A program made the translations under genes and the position numbers. A model generated the notes under the pieces. That model saw only the letters and a list, made by a program, of their open reading frames with translations. It did no database searches and was not told the origin of the DNA. Of a DNA stretch of 64,000 nt, positions 24,729 to 33,654 are shown piece by piece. The DNA comes from QYQD01 sp040755415 (GTDB lineage Bacteria > Desulfobacterota > QYQD01). The stretch is taken from assembly GCA_040755415.1 (NCBI GenBank), contig JBFMAZ010000013.1, positions 1 to 64,000 of the forward strand, written 5' to 3'. Numbering within the stretch: position 1 is the stretch's first letter; each line of letters starts with the position of its first letter.

Positions 24729-27074
24729 TTGGATGTTAAACTTTTAAAGGTGATGGCCAGTCGTGCCATAGGCAGATTCGCACGCCCAGGCGTATCTTCG
24801 ACCGGGGCAAACAAAGTGCCTGCCCTACGGAGGTTGTGGAGGGTAGTTATAGCCCTGGCTGTGCTTATAACTTACCCCGGCCCATCTGCCTGGGCGGTAG
24901 GTATAGGCGGCACGGCCGATATTCGTTATAACGCAACCAAACAAAAAAAGGATGGAGTCAAAACAAGCGACGGTTATAACTTTTCTCAAAATTATTATTT
25001 AAATCTGGCCGATGAAATTACCCCTGCGCTTTCTTATAGTCTCAATTTCCGGGCCAATCACAACAAAACTTCTACTACCCAGGACAGCATAACCACAAAA
25101 ACTTACAGCCAGGGCGCTGAGCCGCAGATTGAATTCAGCCTGCATAACCCTTTTTATAATGCCAGCGCCGGCTATCAACGTACAGAGAGATGGAGCGGGG
25201 CATCTATCGCTAATGAGATACGGAAGACCGGCGATTATACCTATGCCCGGTTTGATATATCCCCACGTGACTTGCCGACTCTGGCCCTGCAGTGGGGCCG
25301 TAAACGGGATTTTGATTATCTTTCGCCCACGCGCCTCGATACCACCACCGACACCTATCTCCTGAATACAAGTTATGATTATGCCCCTTTCAGGCTTTAC
25401 TACAATTATTACCTTACCCAGACCACAGATGATGCCCCCTCAGGCAATATCTATCGCACCGAGAGAGAGGCGCACACGCATAATGGCCGGCTGGATTACG
25501 GCCAATCATTTTTTGACGGCAAGCTGCCGGTTAATGCCAGTTACCAGGCCAACTATAACCGGAATATTATGGATATCTTTTCCACCGCCGCCGTGGTTAC
25601 AGTACAGCGGACGCCTTTTCTGGGGCTTCATAAGAGGGATACGAACACAACTCCGACTCCAACCACACTCGAGCTCGCGACCCAAAACCTCCTTACAGAT
25701 GGTGAAAAGAAGCCCGATGATACAAGTACAAACATCAACGTCGGGAAAACCGGATTGCCAAATTGGAACCTTAGTTCAAATCTACAGCACAATATAGGTC
25801 TGGAGCTGACCAGTACCAAATCAGTTAAGACCCTTCGCATTTACACAAACATACCCAAGAGCGACACCTCTTTTAACGTCCCCGGGAACGCCTTGGACCT
25901 TACCGTTTACTCAGGCACCACAGCATCCAATTGGACCGCGATAACCGGTGTTGCTTCTCCGGCTCCGAGCACCTCGGCGACAGAAGACGTTTATTTTTAC
26001 GAGGTAAACTTTACTGCCCAAGAAGCCAGATTTTTCAAGGTCGTCAATACCTCAGAAACAGACCGTACTAACGTATATATCACAGAGATAGAAGCCTATG
26101 GGGATGAGACGGAAAAAACGGATATTACTGACCGGTTCGATCAGGGTCTGAATTTTAATACCAGCCTGAAGGCCAGGCCTGATCTGTCGGTTTCCTTCAG
26201 TTTTTACCTGACGCGCAATGACGAAGAACCATCATCCCTTCCCGAGGCGGCGAGTAATCTGTTGTCAACCATTTTTAGTAAGACCCAAAAAGGGGGGGAG
26301 GGTATATCCAGGGGGACCACTACGCGGAGCTGGGGTCCTTCTGTTAACTGGCAGCCTTATAGCAAGCTCTTGACCTCTTTGCGTTTCCAAAGGCAGGATT
26401 CGTGGGATACGGAGGGGACCACCGACTCGGCATCCAATACGTATGCCTTTTCTCTTAATTCCCCGCTTCTGGATACGCTGGATGCCACGTTTTCGGCGAC
26501 CCGCAGTGAGCAGTACAGCTTTTCTGAGAAACAGACCATAAGCGACTCCCTTCTCTTCAGTACGCTGGCTAAATTGTACGACGGCGTCAACATGGTTACA
26601 GACCTGAACTATACCACCTCGGAGTCCTTTCAAACTAATATCACTACTGATACCCTTTCCCTTAATGGTAATATAAATGCTATACTGACACGCAGGCTGA
26701 GTGGAACCTTCACTTATGGTTTTAGCTGGCCTTCGCCTGGTACGGCCTCCAACCAGCAGTCTCTGGTGTTGACTTATCGCCCCAGTGCGCTGTTAAATTT
26801 TATGGCCTCGCTTCAGGCCGCCGATACTGGAACCGCCCATACTTTTGGCCAGAATTACAGTATAGACTGGCTCCCAGTCCCCGTACTTAATTTTAATCTG
26901 AGCGCCCAGGAGACGGAATCAGGAGACACAAAAAACCAGACCCTTACCTTCCAGAACAGGTGGCAGATAAATAGGTATATGGATTTTCAGTTTAATTATT
27001 CCTTTGGGCGTGTTAAATCATCGTCTGAAACGGATACCCATACCTGGGGGTTCTCGTTTACCGGACGGTTCTGA
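24729..27074 (+). CDS. Large outer-membrane beta-barrel protein
   Basis: 781 residues from TTG 24729 (ATG 24753 is also possible). A signal peptide ends near SAWA (residue 56). The mature part alternates short polar turns with amphipathic strands (YYLNLADEITPALSYSLNFRAN and similar) and ends in the outer-membrane signature WGFSFTGRF with terminal Phe. Residues about 315-455 form an insert resembling an F5/8C-type carbohydrate-binding domain (LRIYTN, FFKVVN, ITEIEAYG). It starts 15 bp after the propeller gene and precedes CsgG-like lipoproteins and multihaem cytochromes. A porin sheath for a cytochrome conduit is the natural reading, not proven. Confidence 0.8.
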   Translation: MDVKLLKVMASRAIGRFARPGVSSTGANKVPALRRLWRVVIALAVLITYPGPSAWAVGIGGTADIRYNATKQKKDGVKTSDGYNFSQNYYLNLADEITPALSYSLNFRANHNKTSTTQDSITTKTYSQGAEPQIEFSLHNPFYNASAGYQRTERWSGASIANEIRKTGDYTYARFDISPRDLPTLALQWGRKRDFDYLSPTRLDTTTDTYLLNTSYDYAPFRLYYNYYLTQTTDDAPSGNIYRTEREAHTHNGRLDYGQSFFDGKLPVNASYQANYNRNIMDIFSTAAVVTVQRTPFLGLHKRDTNTTPTPTTLELATQNLLTDGEKKPDDTSTNINVGKTGLPNWNLSSNLQHNIGLELTSTKSVKTLRIYTNIPKSDTSFNVPGNALDLTVYSGTTASNWTAITGVASPAPSTSATEDVYFYEVNFTAQEARFFKVVNTSETDRTNVYITEIEAYGDETEKTDITDRFDQGLNFNTSLKARPDLSVSFSFYLTRNDEEPSSLPEAASNLLSTIFSKTQKGGEGISRGTTTRSWGPSVNWQPYSKLLTSLRFQRQDSWDTEGTTDSASNTYAFSLNSPLLDTLDATFSATRSEQYSFSEKQTISDSLLFSTLAKLYDGVNMVTDLNYTTSESFQTNITTDTLSLNGNINAILTRRLSGTFTYGFSWPSPGTASNQQSLVLTYRPSALLNFMASLQAADTGTAHTFGQNYSIDWLPVPVLNFNLSAQETESGDTKNQTLTFQNRWQINRYMDFQFNYSFGRVKSSSETDTHTWGFSFTGRF

Positions 27075-27089
27075 AAGGAGAAGGCATTA

Positions 27090-27701
27090 TTGTTGACAGT
27101 GATACATAAAACTGATAAAAGCCGAACGTGGGCGGTTGTTTTGTTATTTTGTTTATGCTTGACTTTTGTATTATTCTTGCCTGCCTGCGCACCCGGCCGA
27201 AAGACTTATCTGCGTTCGGGCGTTGATATTCGTCAGATTACAAAGGTGGCAGTTATGCCTTTTGAGAATCTGACCAATGATCCGTATGCAGGTAAAAAGG
27301 TGCAAGATCTCATGATTACAGAACTTTTGCGCGGGGGGCGTGTGGATGTTATCGAGCCCGGCGAGGTATTAAATGCTATACGGAGTAGCGGGATTACCTC
27401 CATCAGTGCCTTGCATATTGAAAATATAAAGATTATCGGTCAGCGGCTGCGGGTCCCGGCGGTAGTGGTGGGTTCAGTCCATGCCTTCGGCGTAACGCGG
27501 GGCGTTACGATATCCTATCCCGAGGTAACTATTCACTGTATTGTGGTGGAAACCACTTCGGGGGCAATTATTGCTTCGACCCAGTACACGTCCGGTGGAA
27601 CCGGCTTCTGGAGCAGGCATTTCAAGGCGGAAGGGCCTACCTTGGGCGAGACAGCCGAGGATGCGGTAAACGTTATAGTAAGGAGTCTGTTTTTACCATG
27701 A
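27090..27701 (+). CDS. CsgG-like lipoprotein 1
   Basis: 203 residues from TTG 27090, with AAAGGAG upstream. Lipobox LFLPAC. The body carries the CsgG/GNA1162-type pattern VAVMPFENLTNDPYAGKKV, a MITELL helix, VVVGSVHAFG and an IASTQYTSGGTGF tail. Such periplasmic-facing outer-membrane lipoproteins act in secretion or envelope assembly in related families. It overlaps the next gene by 4 bp (ATGA). Confidence 0.8.
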   Translation: MLTVIHKTDKSRTWAVVLLFCLCLTFVLFLPACAPGRKTYLRSGVDIRQITKVAVMPFENLTNDPYAGKKVQDLMITELLRGGRVDVIEPGEVLNAIRSSGITSISALHIENIKIIGQRLRVPAVVVGSVHAFGVTRGVTISYPEVTIHCIVVETTSGAIIASTQYTSGGTGFWSRHFKAEGPTLGETAEDAVNVIVRSLFLP

Positions 27702-28279
27702 AGCAACGGGGGGCTTATCACTTTATAATTTGTCTTTTACTGGCGTTCACCTTTTCTGGTTGCGCCCGTGCGCCCAAGCCGAGTTTTTATATACGCCAGG
27801 ACTTTGACTTTAGCTTTATAAAGAGGGTAGCCGTATTGCCCTTTGATAATCTTACCAATGAGAAGTTTGCCTCGGAAAGGATTAGAAGACTGGTAATTAA
27901 TGAACTTCTGGCCTCGGGCCTGATGGATGTGGTCGTAGCCGGCGATCTTTCAGCCGCCCTTAAGGCGGCCAGGGTGGAATCAGTAACGGCCCTGCCTCCC
28001 CAGCAGATCAAGGAAATTGGCAGGGCATTAAATGCGCAGGCCATTCTTACCGGCTCAGTCGAAAGATATGAGGAACCCAAAGGTGGAACCTTTGCCGCCC
28101 CTGAAATTTCCATTTCCTTAGTGATGGCGGAGACCGATTCTGGTTCCATTGTCTGGTCAGTAAGTGTTTCTACCGGTGGGGCAGGTTTTGGGACCCGCCA
28201 TTTTGGGGCACGTGCAGATACGATCAGTGAGGCATCTGAAAAGGCGGTTAAAAAGGCGATCCGGACGCTGTATCCATGA
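27698..28279 (+). CDS. CsgG-like lipoprotein 2
   Basis: 193 residues, lipobox TFSGC. Clearly a paralogue of the gene before it (RVAVLPFDNLTNEKFAS, LVINELLASGLMDVV, AQAILTGSVERYEEP, GGAGFGTRHFG). The ATGA overlap means the two are made together, perhaps as a heteromer. Downstream a type-C inverted-repeat element interrupts the run before the third paralogue. Confidence 0.8.
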   Translation: MKQRGAYHFIICLLLAFTFSGCARAPKPSFYIRQDFDFSFIKRVAVLPFDNLTNEKFASERIRRLVINELLASGLMDVVVAGDLSAALKAARVESVTALPPQQIKEIGRALNAQAILTGSVERYEEPKGGTFAAPEISISLVMAETDSGSIVWSVSVSTGGAGFGTRHFGARADTISEASEKAVKKAIRTLYP

Positions 28280-28370
28280 GAGATAAAATTCGAAATACGA
28301 ATATCGAAATTCGAAACAAGATATTGATGGTAGAGGTACGAGATTTGCCCTGCTCAATAGTTTTTTGAAC

Positions 28371-28533
28371 CTAGTGTAGTACGCTATAAATAGCGCAACA
28401 TATATTCTGGTATTCTGGTAACAAAAACCGTCATTCCTGCGAAAGCAGGAATCCAGAAAGACAAAAAGACTAGATTCCGGGTCAAGCCCGGAATGACAAT
28501 TAAAGTAACGGAACTTATAGCGCACTACACTAG
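28371..28533. mobile_element. Small inverted-repeat element type C
   Basis: Left end CTAGTGTAGTACGCTATAA, right end TTATAGCGCACTACACTAG, inverted with a single mismatch. 163 bp. The interior holds CATTCCTGCGAAAGCAGGAATCC, less three bases, and a CCGGGTCAAGCCCGG hairpin. It lies between CsgG-like genes 2 and 3, next to half of a GAATTTCG repeat (28287-28325). Confidence 0.8.
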
Positions 28534-28562
28534 ACACCTCCAAGTAATTATGAAACAGCCCT

Positions 28563-29609
28563 ATGTGGAAAATACTATCCTTTCTCTTAACTCTCCTTAT
28601 TTTTTTACCTTCCTGTGCCGGGCGGACAGCACTCGATAGCGATGCCAGGCTGCCGCTGGCCCGAAAAGCTATAGCGTTGATGCCTTTTGAGAACCTTTCT
28701 GATGATAAAGAGGCCATCGAAAAGGTTATGCCCTATATACGTCAGTGGTTCAAAGACGCCGGTTTTGAAATAGTACCCGATGAAGTAGTTGAAAGATTTC
28801 TGTTGCGGCATGAAATTAGAAGTACCGGGCGTTTTTCAGATAAAACTATCCATGGTATGGAACGCGGGCTTGGAGCCGCTTATATTCTGCTGGGAAATGT
28901 AAATTCGTGCTCTGATGACCCGTTACTATCCATCTCTACCCGCCTGGTATCCGTGCCGGATGGGAATATTGTCTGGGGCGGGCATGCCAGCCGCAGTGGG
29001 GAGGAATTTAAAACGGTTCTGGGCCTGGGTAAGATTACGACCCTGGCCGGGCTTGCCCCTGTAGTAGTTGACGAACTTTTCTCTTCCCTCAAGCGGTTCG
29101 TGCCTCCGGATAAGGCAGAACGTGAAAAATGGCGTTTCCGGGTGGCGGTAATGCCCTTTGGAAACTTGAGCGCGCGCAAGGATGCCGGGGTTATCGCCAC
29201 GTATCTATTCCTTTCGGGCATAGCGCAAAAACCGGGCTGGGCGACTGTTGAATATGGTAAGGTCTGGAATACCCTGGTTTCAGAGAACTATCCATACCGT
29301 GGAGAACTGGACTATGATACGTTGCAGGCGCTGGGCAGGAAACTTGAAGTCGATGGCATCCTGCTCGGAACAGTGGAAAAATATACTGAAGATCTGGGCG
29401 CCAAAGGACAGGTTATCCCGGAGGCAGCTATCAGCCTGCGTCTTTTATATGTTCCGAATAAAACCATTATCTGGGCAGATCGACTGGGGGCTACCGGCGA
29501 AGATGATATTTTAGTCCTGGATTGGGGGCTAATAAGAACGGCCGATAAGGTTGCCGAAAAGGTAATTAAAAAGTTAGTCACGCGTCTTCCATATATTGAG
29601 GTTAGATAA
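28563..29609 (+). CDS. CsgG-like lipoprotein 3, tandem-domain
   Basis: 348 residues, lipobox LLIFLPSC. It contains two copies of the domain found singly in the two genes upstream: ALMPFENLSDDKEA with AAYILLGNVNS (residues about 35-150) and AVMPFGNLSARKDA with VDGILLGTVEKY (about 195-330). The fusion suggests the family members sit side by side in an oligomer. Followed by a 220-bp repeat-bearing gap. Confidence 0.78.
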   Translation: MWKILSFLLTLLIFLPSCAGRTALDSDARLPLARKAIALMPFENLSDDKEAIEKVMPYIRQWFKDAGFEIVPDEVVERFLLRHEIRSTGRFSDKTIHGMERGLGAAYILLGNVNSCSDDPLLSISTRLVSVPDGNIVWGGHASRSGEEFKTVLGLGKITTLAGLAPVVVDELFSSLKRFVPPDKAEREKWRFRVAVMPFGNLSARKDAGVIATYLFLSGIAQKPGWATVEYGKVWNTLVSENYPYRGELDYDTLQALGRKLEVDGILLGTVEKYTEDLGAKGQVIPEAAISLRLLYVPNKTIIWADRLGATGEDDILVLDWGLIRTADKVAEKVIKKLVTRLPYIEVR

Positions 29610-29624
29610 AATGGCCCTCTAGGA

Positions 29625-29775
29625 AGCGAAAAAATAACAAATTCCAAAGCCAAAAGTTCAAAACAATGACAAAGTTCAAATAATACCCGACAGACTTAAT
29701 GGCAGAACTTATGTGCCTCTTTATAGTTGGACTTTGAATTTGATTTGACATTTGGATTTTAGGTTTTGAAATTAT
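29625..29775. repeat. Imperfect hairpin repeat
   Basis: CAAATTCCAAAGCCAAAAG, TTCAAAACAATGACAAAG on the left pair with GGACTTTGAATTTGATTTGA and CATTTGGATTTTAGG on the right. Half-copies of the same units occur at 33545-33612. Confidence 0.55.
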
Positions 29776-29828
29776 ACAGTTACCTTACCTCTGACTTGCC
29801 AGAGTTAGGTTCGGTAAAGGGGTTAGAT

Positions 29829-31511
29829 ATGTCACTATTTATATTGTTACGAAACTGTATGGTGATCGGGTTGCTCCTGTTGCTTGCGGCCTGTAGCGGA
29901 TTCATGACCACAGGGGGAACCCCTGTGGCCTGGGTGGATGGCGTACCGGTAACTGAGGGAGATCTAAAAGAGGCACTAAAGATAACCCATCGCACTGAGG
30001 CCGTACGGCCGGGTGAGCATCCCGATCTTATGGTTTATGTCAATAAATTGATCGATGAGCGCCTGATTGTCCAGGAGGCCTATCGGATGGGACTGGACAA
30101 GGACCCCTGGGTGCAAAATAAAATGCACGAGTATAAACTCAGGGAATCCGTGGTACGCCTCTATAAAGAAGAGGTTCAAGACAGGATCAGGATGAGCGAT
30201 GACGAGATGCGGCGATTTTATAACGAGCAGATGGAGGAGGCACATATTCGCCAAATAACACTGGGGACTGAGGAAGAAGCCCTGAATATACGGGACCAGA
30301 TTGAGGCTGGTTCTGATATGGCCGCTCTCGCCCGGGAGCATTCTATCGATATATTTAAAGATAAGGGGGGCGACCGTGGGTTTTTACGCCGGTGGCAGCT
30401 CCCGGAATCAGTTAGAGATGCGGCTTTCTCCCTCAAGGATGGCCAGATAGCACCCGTGATTAAGACTTCCTCCGGTTATCAAATAATAAAAATTGAGGAG
30501 AAGAAGGCCGCACCAGAGAAAAATTTAGAGGAGATAAGGCGGGTTGCGGAGAAATCACTGCGCAAGAAAAAAGAAGAGGCGTTAGGTCAGGAAGTTTTAA
30601 AGGGATATCGAAAGCAGGCCGATATAGTCATAAGCGGAGATTTATTGGCAGAGTTGCCGGTTTCTATTGATGCAGCAAAAGATGAAAAATGGGCCAAGGA
30701 TGAACGGCCTATTGCAAAAATTGGAGAAGAAATATTGACGGTTGGCCAGTTCTGTCAACAGCTCAAAGATATGCCGGAGTCTAAGTTGGTTACCGACGAT
30801 CCACTGGCCTTAAAGCGCAAGTTCATAGATAGCTGGATCGACCGCAAACTTGTAGATATAACTGCCTTGAATCGACATTATGAGCGGGATGAAGATTTCG
30901 GTCGTATGCTTAAGTATTATGAAGAATATTTACTAAAGAAGTTGTTTGCCCAGAAGGTTATATACCCGCAGATAAAGATTTCGGACGAACTTCTCAAAAA
31001 TTATTACGACAACCACCGCGATAATTATCTTAAACCGGTTCAATACCGGATACGGCAGATTACTGTAACTGACGAGGCGCAGGCCCGGACCATCCTGGAA
31101 CAACTGCGCGGGGGAGCTGATTTTGCCTGGCTGGCAAAAAATAAGTCCGAAGACGGCCTGGCTGAAAAGGGAGGAGACAGAGGCTGGATTTCAGGAGATA
31201 GCCTACCTTCTTCCTTCGCTAAGGCTGTTTGCGACCTTAAGGTTGGGGAATTGAGCGACATATTTTCAGAAAACGGCGCATATTTTATCGTAAAGTTGGA
31301 GGCCAAATCCGATGTTGAATATGAGGACTTTGAACAAATAAAGGATGCCGTGCAAAAGGACTACGTCAAGGAAAACTATGAGCAATTATGGACAAATTAT
31401 GCCGGAGAGTTACGACAGGATGCTGAAGTCAGTATAAATACCCCCTTTATCCAGGAATTGGCGGAAAGATTCTTGCCTTCAAAAAAGGCCTCGTCCCTTG
31501 ACAAGCAATGA
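29829..31511 (+). CDS. Double-PpiC peptidyl-prolyl isomerase lipoprotein
   Basis: SurA-like periplasmic chaperone. ATG 29829 with AAAGGGG 7 bp upstream gives a 560-residue lipoprotein (lipobox LLAAC). An N-terminal helical chaperone region is followed by two parvulin domains, about residues 135-225 (KGGDRGFLRR, SGYQIIKIEEK) and 404-494 (KGGDRGWISG, GAYFIVKLEAK). It directly precedes and overlaps the 26-haem gene (ATGA). A dedicated role in folding that cytochrome or the barrel is likely but inferred. Confidence 0.88.
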   Translation: MSLFILLRNCMVIGLLLLLAACSGFMTTGGTPVAWVDGVPVTEGDLKEALKITHRTEAVRPGEHPDLMVYVNKLIDERLIVQEAYRMGLDKDPWVQNKMHEYKLRESVVRLYKEEVQDRIRMSDDEMRRFYNEQMEEAHIRQITLGTEEEALNIRDQIEAGSDMAALAREHSIDIFKDKGGDRGFLRRWQLPESVRDAAFSLKDGQIAPVIKTSSGYQIIKIEEKKAAPEKNLEEIRRVAEKSLRKKKEEALGQEVLKGYRKQADIVISGDLLAELPVSIDAAKDEKWAKDERPIAKIGEEILTVGQFCQQLKDMPESKLVTDDPLALKRKFIDSWIDRKLVDITALNRHYERDEDFGRMLKYYEEYLLKKLFAQKVIYPQIKISDELLKNYYDNHRDNYLKPVQYRIRQITVTDEAQARTILEQLRGGADFAWLAKNKSEDGLAEKGGDRGWISGDSLPSSFAKAVCDLKVGELSDIFSENGAYFIVKLEAKSDVEYEDFEQIKDAVQKDYVKENYEQLWTNYAGELRQDAEVSINTPFIQELAERFLPSKKASSLDKQ

Positions 31512-33511
31512 AGGCTAATGATATGGTGCTGCGCATGAAAAATTCGAAATTCGAAGCTCGAAATTCGAAAATTAAAGTAGTTGGCCTTGTACTATTTGTC
31601 TGCCTTATCATTTTAAGTTGTGCTGAGGCGCCGACCAGGCCTCAGCGAGGTTTCGCTCCGAAGGCATGTCTGGACTGCCATGGCAAGAAGTTCGATGATC
31701 TCAAAAAACCTTATGTCCATGGTCCGGCGCTCGAAAAAGACTGCGAAGTATGCCATGATCGCCATGGTAAGATACCCATCAGGACATTCAAAAAACCGGG
31801 TGCCGCATTGTGTTATACCTGCCATGCCGCGGAAAAACTAGGGATAAGTGAAAAAGCTGCGGTTCATACCCCTATAAAAGAAGGCAAATGTATACCCTGT
31901 CATGCCCCGCATGCCGGTGACAATAAACTCTTCTTAAAAAAGCAGGGTAATAGCCTTTGCTTTGATTGTCACCAGGAGACTCTATTTAAAGGCGCTAAAA
32001 TCCATGCCCCGTTAGAAAAGGGGTGCTTGACCTGCCACAGACCTCATGCCTCACCCCAGGCCGATCATCTTGTCAAACCAGAGACAGAGCTTTGCCTTGG
32101 TTGCCACAACTCAGGGAGCGCCTCTTTCCGGACAGCCCATCAGAATTACCCAGTGGAAAAGGCGCATTGTACGGGATGCCATGACCCGCATGCCACGGCC
32201 CATCCTAAGTTACTAAGACCTTCTATACATAAGCCGCTGGCGGAAAAAAGGTGTAGTTCCTGCCACCGTCCATCTGCAGATAAAGAGCCGCTAAAGGCCG
32301 TGGCTCAGGATGGCGCCCTTTGCTACTCCTGCCACGAGCAGGTGGCCAGGCGATTTGAACAGGTCTGCCGGCATAAGCCCATACAAGAGGGCAAGTGCCT
32401 GGTCTGCCATAGTCCCCATGCCACGGATTTTGTCCCCCAGTTGGTTAAGGATGTCAACTCTCTTTGTTTTGCCTGTCATAAAGAGAAGGCAGGTTCTTTG
32501 AAGGCAGGTGTGCCGCATGCGCCACTCAAAAAGCAGGGTTGTACGGCCTGTCATGATGCACATGCCTCGGCTAATACTAGATTGCTCAAGATGGAAAAAG
32601 AGAAGCTCTGTCTCGAGTGTCATAAGAAGACAGAGGAAGAACTAAGGGCAACTTATGTACATAAACCCCTTGCATCTGATCAGTGTACGACCTGCCACAA
32701 CGCCCATGGATCCAATTATAAGGGAATGCTGGGCGTATCCCCGGAGGCCCTGTGCTACAGTTGTCATAAGGAGGCCAGAGATAAATTTTATAAGGCATAC
32801 GTTCATACCCCGGTAAGTAAAAAGAATTGTACAGGATGTCATAAGCCGCATGGAGCAAATTATAAATCTCTTCTCAAGCATTCCAAGGTGGATATTTGTT
32901 TCTCCTGTCATGTAGAAATGAAGAACATAGGTGCAGAAGGCAAGGGTCATCCGCCATTTATGAGGAAGGAATGCCAGGGCTGTCACGACCCCCACGCCAG
33001 TAATTATCCGATGCAGCAAGCGCTTCCACCTTCTGAACTCTGTCTGAGGTGTCATAAGAACTTCGTGGCCAAAGGAAAAGACGCCCCGGCCGTACATCAG
33101 CCGGTAAAGGAAGGAAACTGTATCAGTTGCCATAGCCCGCACGGTACAAAACTGGCCAGTTTGCTCCTCAATCAAACCGGTGAGTTGTGTCTGTCCTGTC
33201 ATGGCCAGCTAAAGGAGGCGCTGCGTTCGGCCCGGGGGCATACGCCGGTCAAGCAAGGTAATTGCCGCGGCTGCCATCTGCCCCATTACGGAGAAGAAAA
33301 AGGGCTCTTGGCCAACCGGGATCCATTCCTCTGTCTCCAGTGCCATGCTGCCGATAAACCTACCAATATCAAGGCGCATCAGGGATTGCTCCAAAACACC
33401 AGCTTATGTCTGGAGTGTCATGAGCCGCATATATCCGCCAAAGGGAGTTTGTTGAAGAAAAATGAGCACAGTCCTTTTGCCAAGAGAGATTGCAGGCTGT
33501 GTCATAAATAA
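31508..33511 (+). CDS. 26-haem c-type cytochrome lipoprotein
   Basis: 667 residues with 26 CXXCH motifs (first CLDCH, last CRLCH), spaced mostly 20-30 residues apart in the paired-CXXCH pattern. The lipobox LIILSC predicts outer-membrane anchoring; which face is unknown. ATG 31508 is translationally coupled to the ppiC-like gene; ATG 31535 is an alternative start. The N-region residues NSKFEARNSK are encoded by half of a GAATTTCG repeat. Such haem density is typical of extracellular electron-transfer conduits. Haem attachment needs a Ccm system encoded elsewhere. Confidence 0.93.
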   Translation: MKANDMVLRMKNSKFEARNSKIKVVGLVLFVCLIILSCAEAPTRPQRGFAPKACLDCHGKKFDDLKKPYVHGPALEKDCEVCHDRHGKIPIRTFKKPGAALCYTCHAAEKLGISEKAAVHTPIKEGKCIPCHAPHAGDNKLFLKKQGNSLCFDCHQETLFKGAKIHAPLEKGCLTCHRPHASPQADHLVKPETELCLGCHNSGSASFRTAHQNYPVEKAHCTGCHDPHATAHPKLLRPSIHKPLAEKRCSSCHRPSADKEPLKAVAQDGALCYSCHEQVARRFEQVCRHKPIQEGKCLVCHSPHATDFVPQLVKDVNSLCFACHKEKAGSLKAGVPHAPLKKQGCTACHDAHASANTRLLKMEKEKLCLECHKKTEEELRATYVHKPLASDQCTTCHNAHGSNYKGMLGVSPEALCYSCHKEARDKFYKAYVHTPVSKKNCTGCHKPHGANYKSLLKHSKVDICFSCHVEMKNIGAEGKGHPPFMRKECQGCHDPHASNYPMQQALPPSELCLRCHKNFVAKGKDAPAVHQPVKEGNCISCHSPHGTKLASLLLNQTGELCLSCHGQLKEALRSARGHTPVKQGNCRGCHLPHYGEEKGLLANRDPFLCLQCHAADKPTNIKAHQGLLQNTSLCLECHEPHISAKGSLLKKNEHSPFAKRDCRLCHK

Positions 33512-33529
33512 CATGGATATCTACCGCAG

Positions 33530-33612
33530 AGGCACAGAGGCCGTATAGATAAATGACAAATATCAAAATCCAAAGTTCAAATCAATGACAAAGTTCAAAT
33601 GATGAAACATTG
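33530..33612. repeat. Half-copy of hairpin repeat units
   Basis: CCGCAGAGGCACAGAGG is followed by AAAATCCAAAGTTCAAATC and CAATGACAAAGTTCAAATGA. The same units recur at 29640-29680. It separates the two multihaem cytochrome genes. Confidence 0.5.
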
Positions 33613-33654
33613 ACAATACCCGGAAGGTTTATGGAGTGGAGAGATATTAACAAG

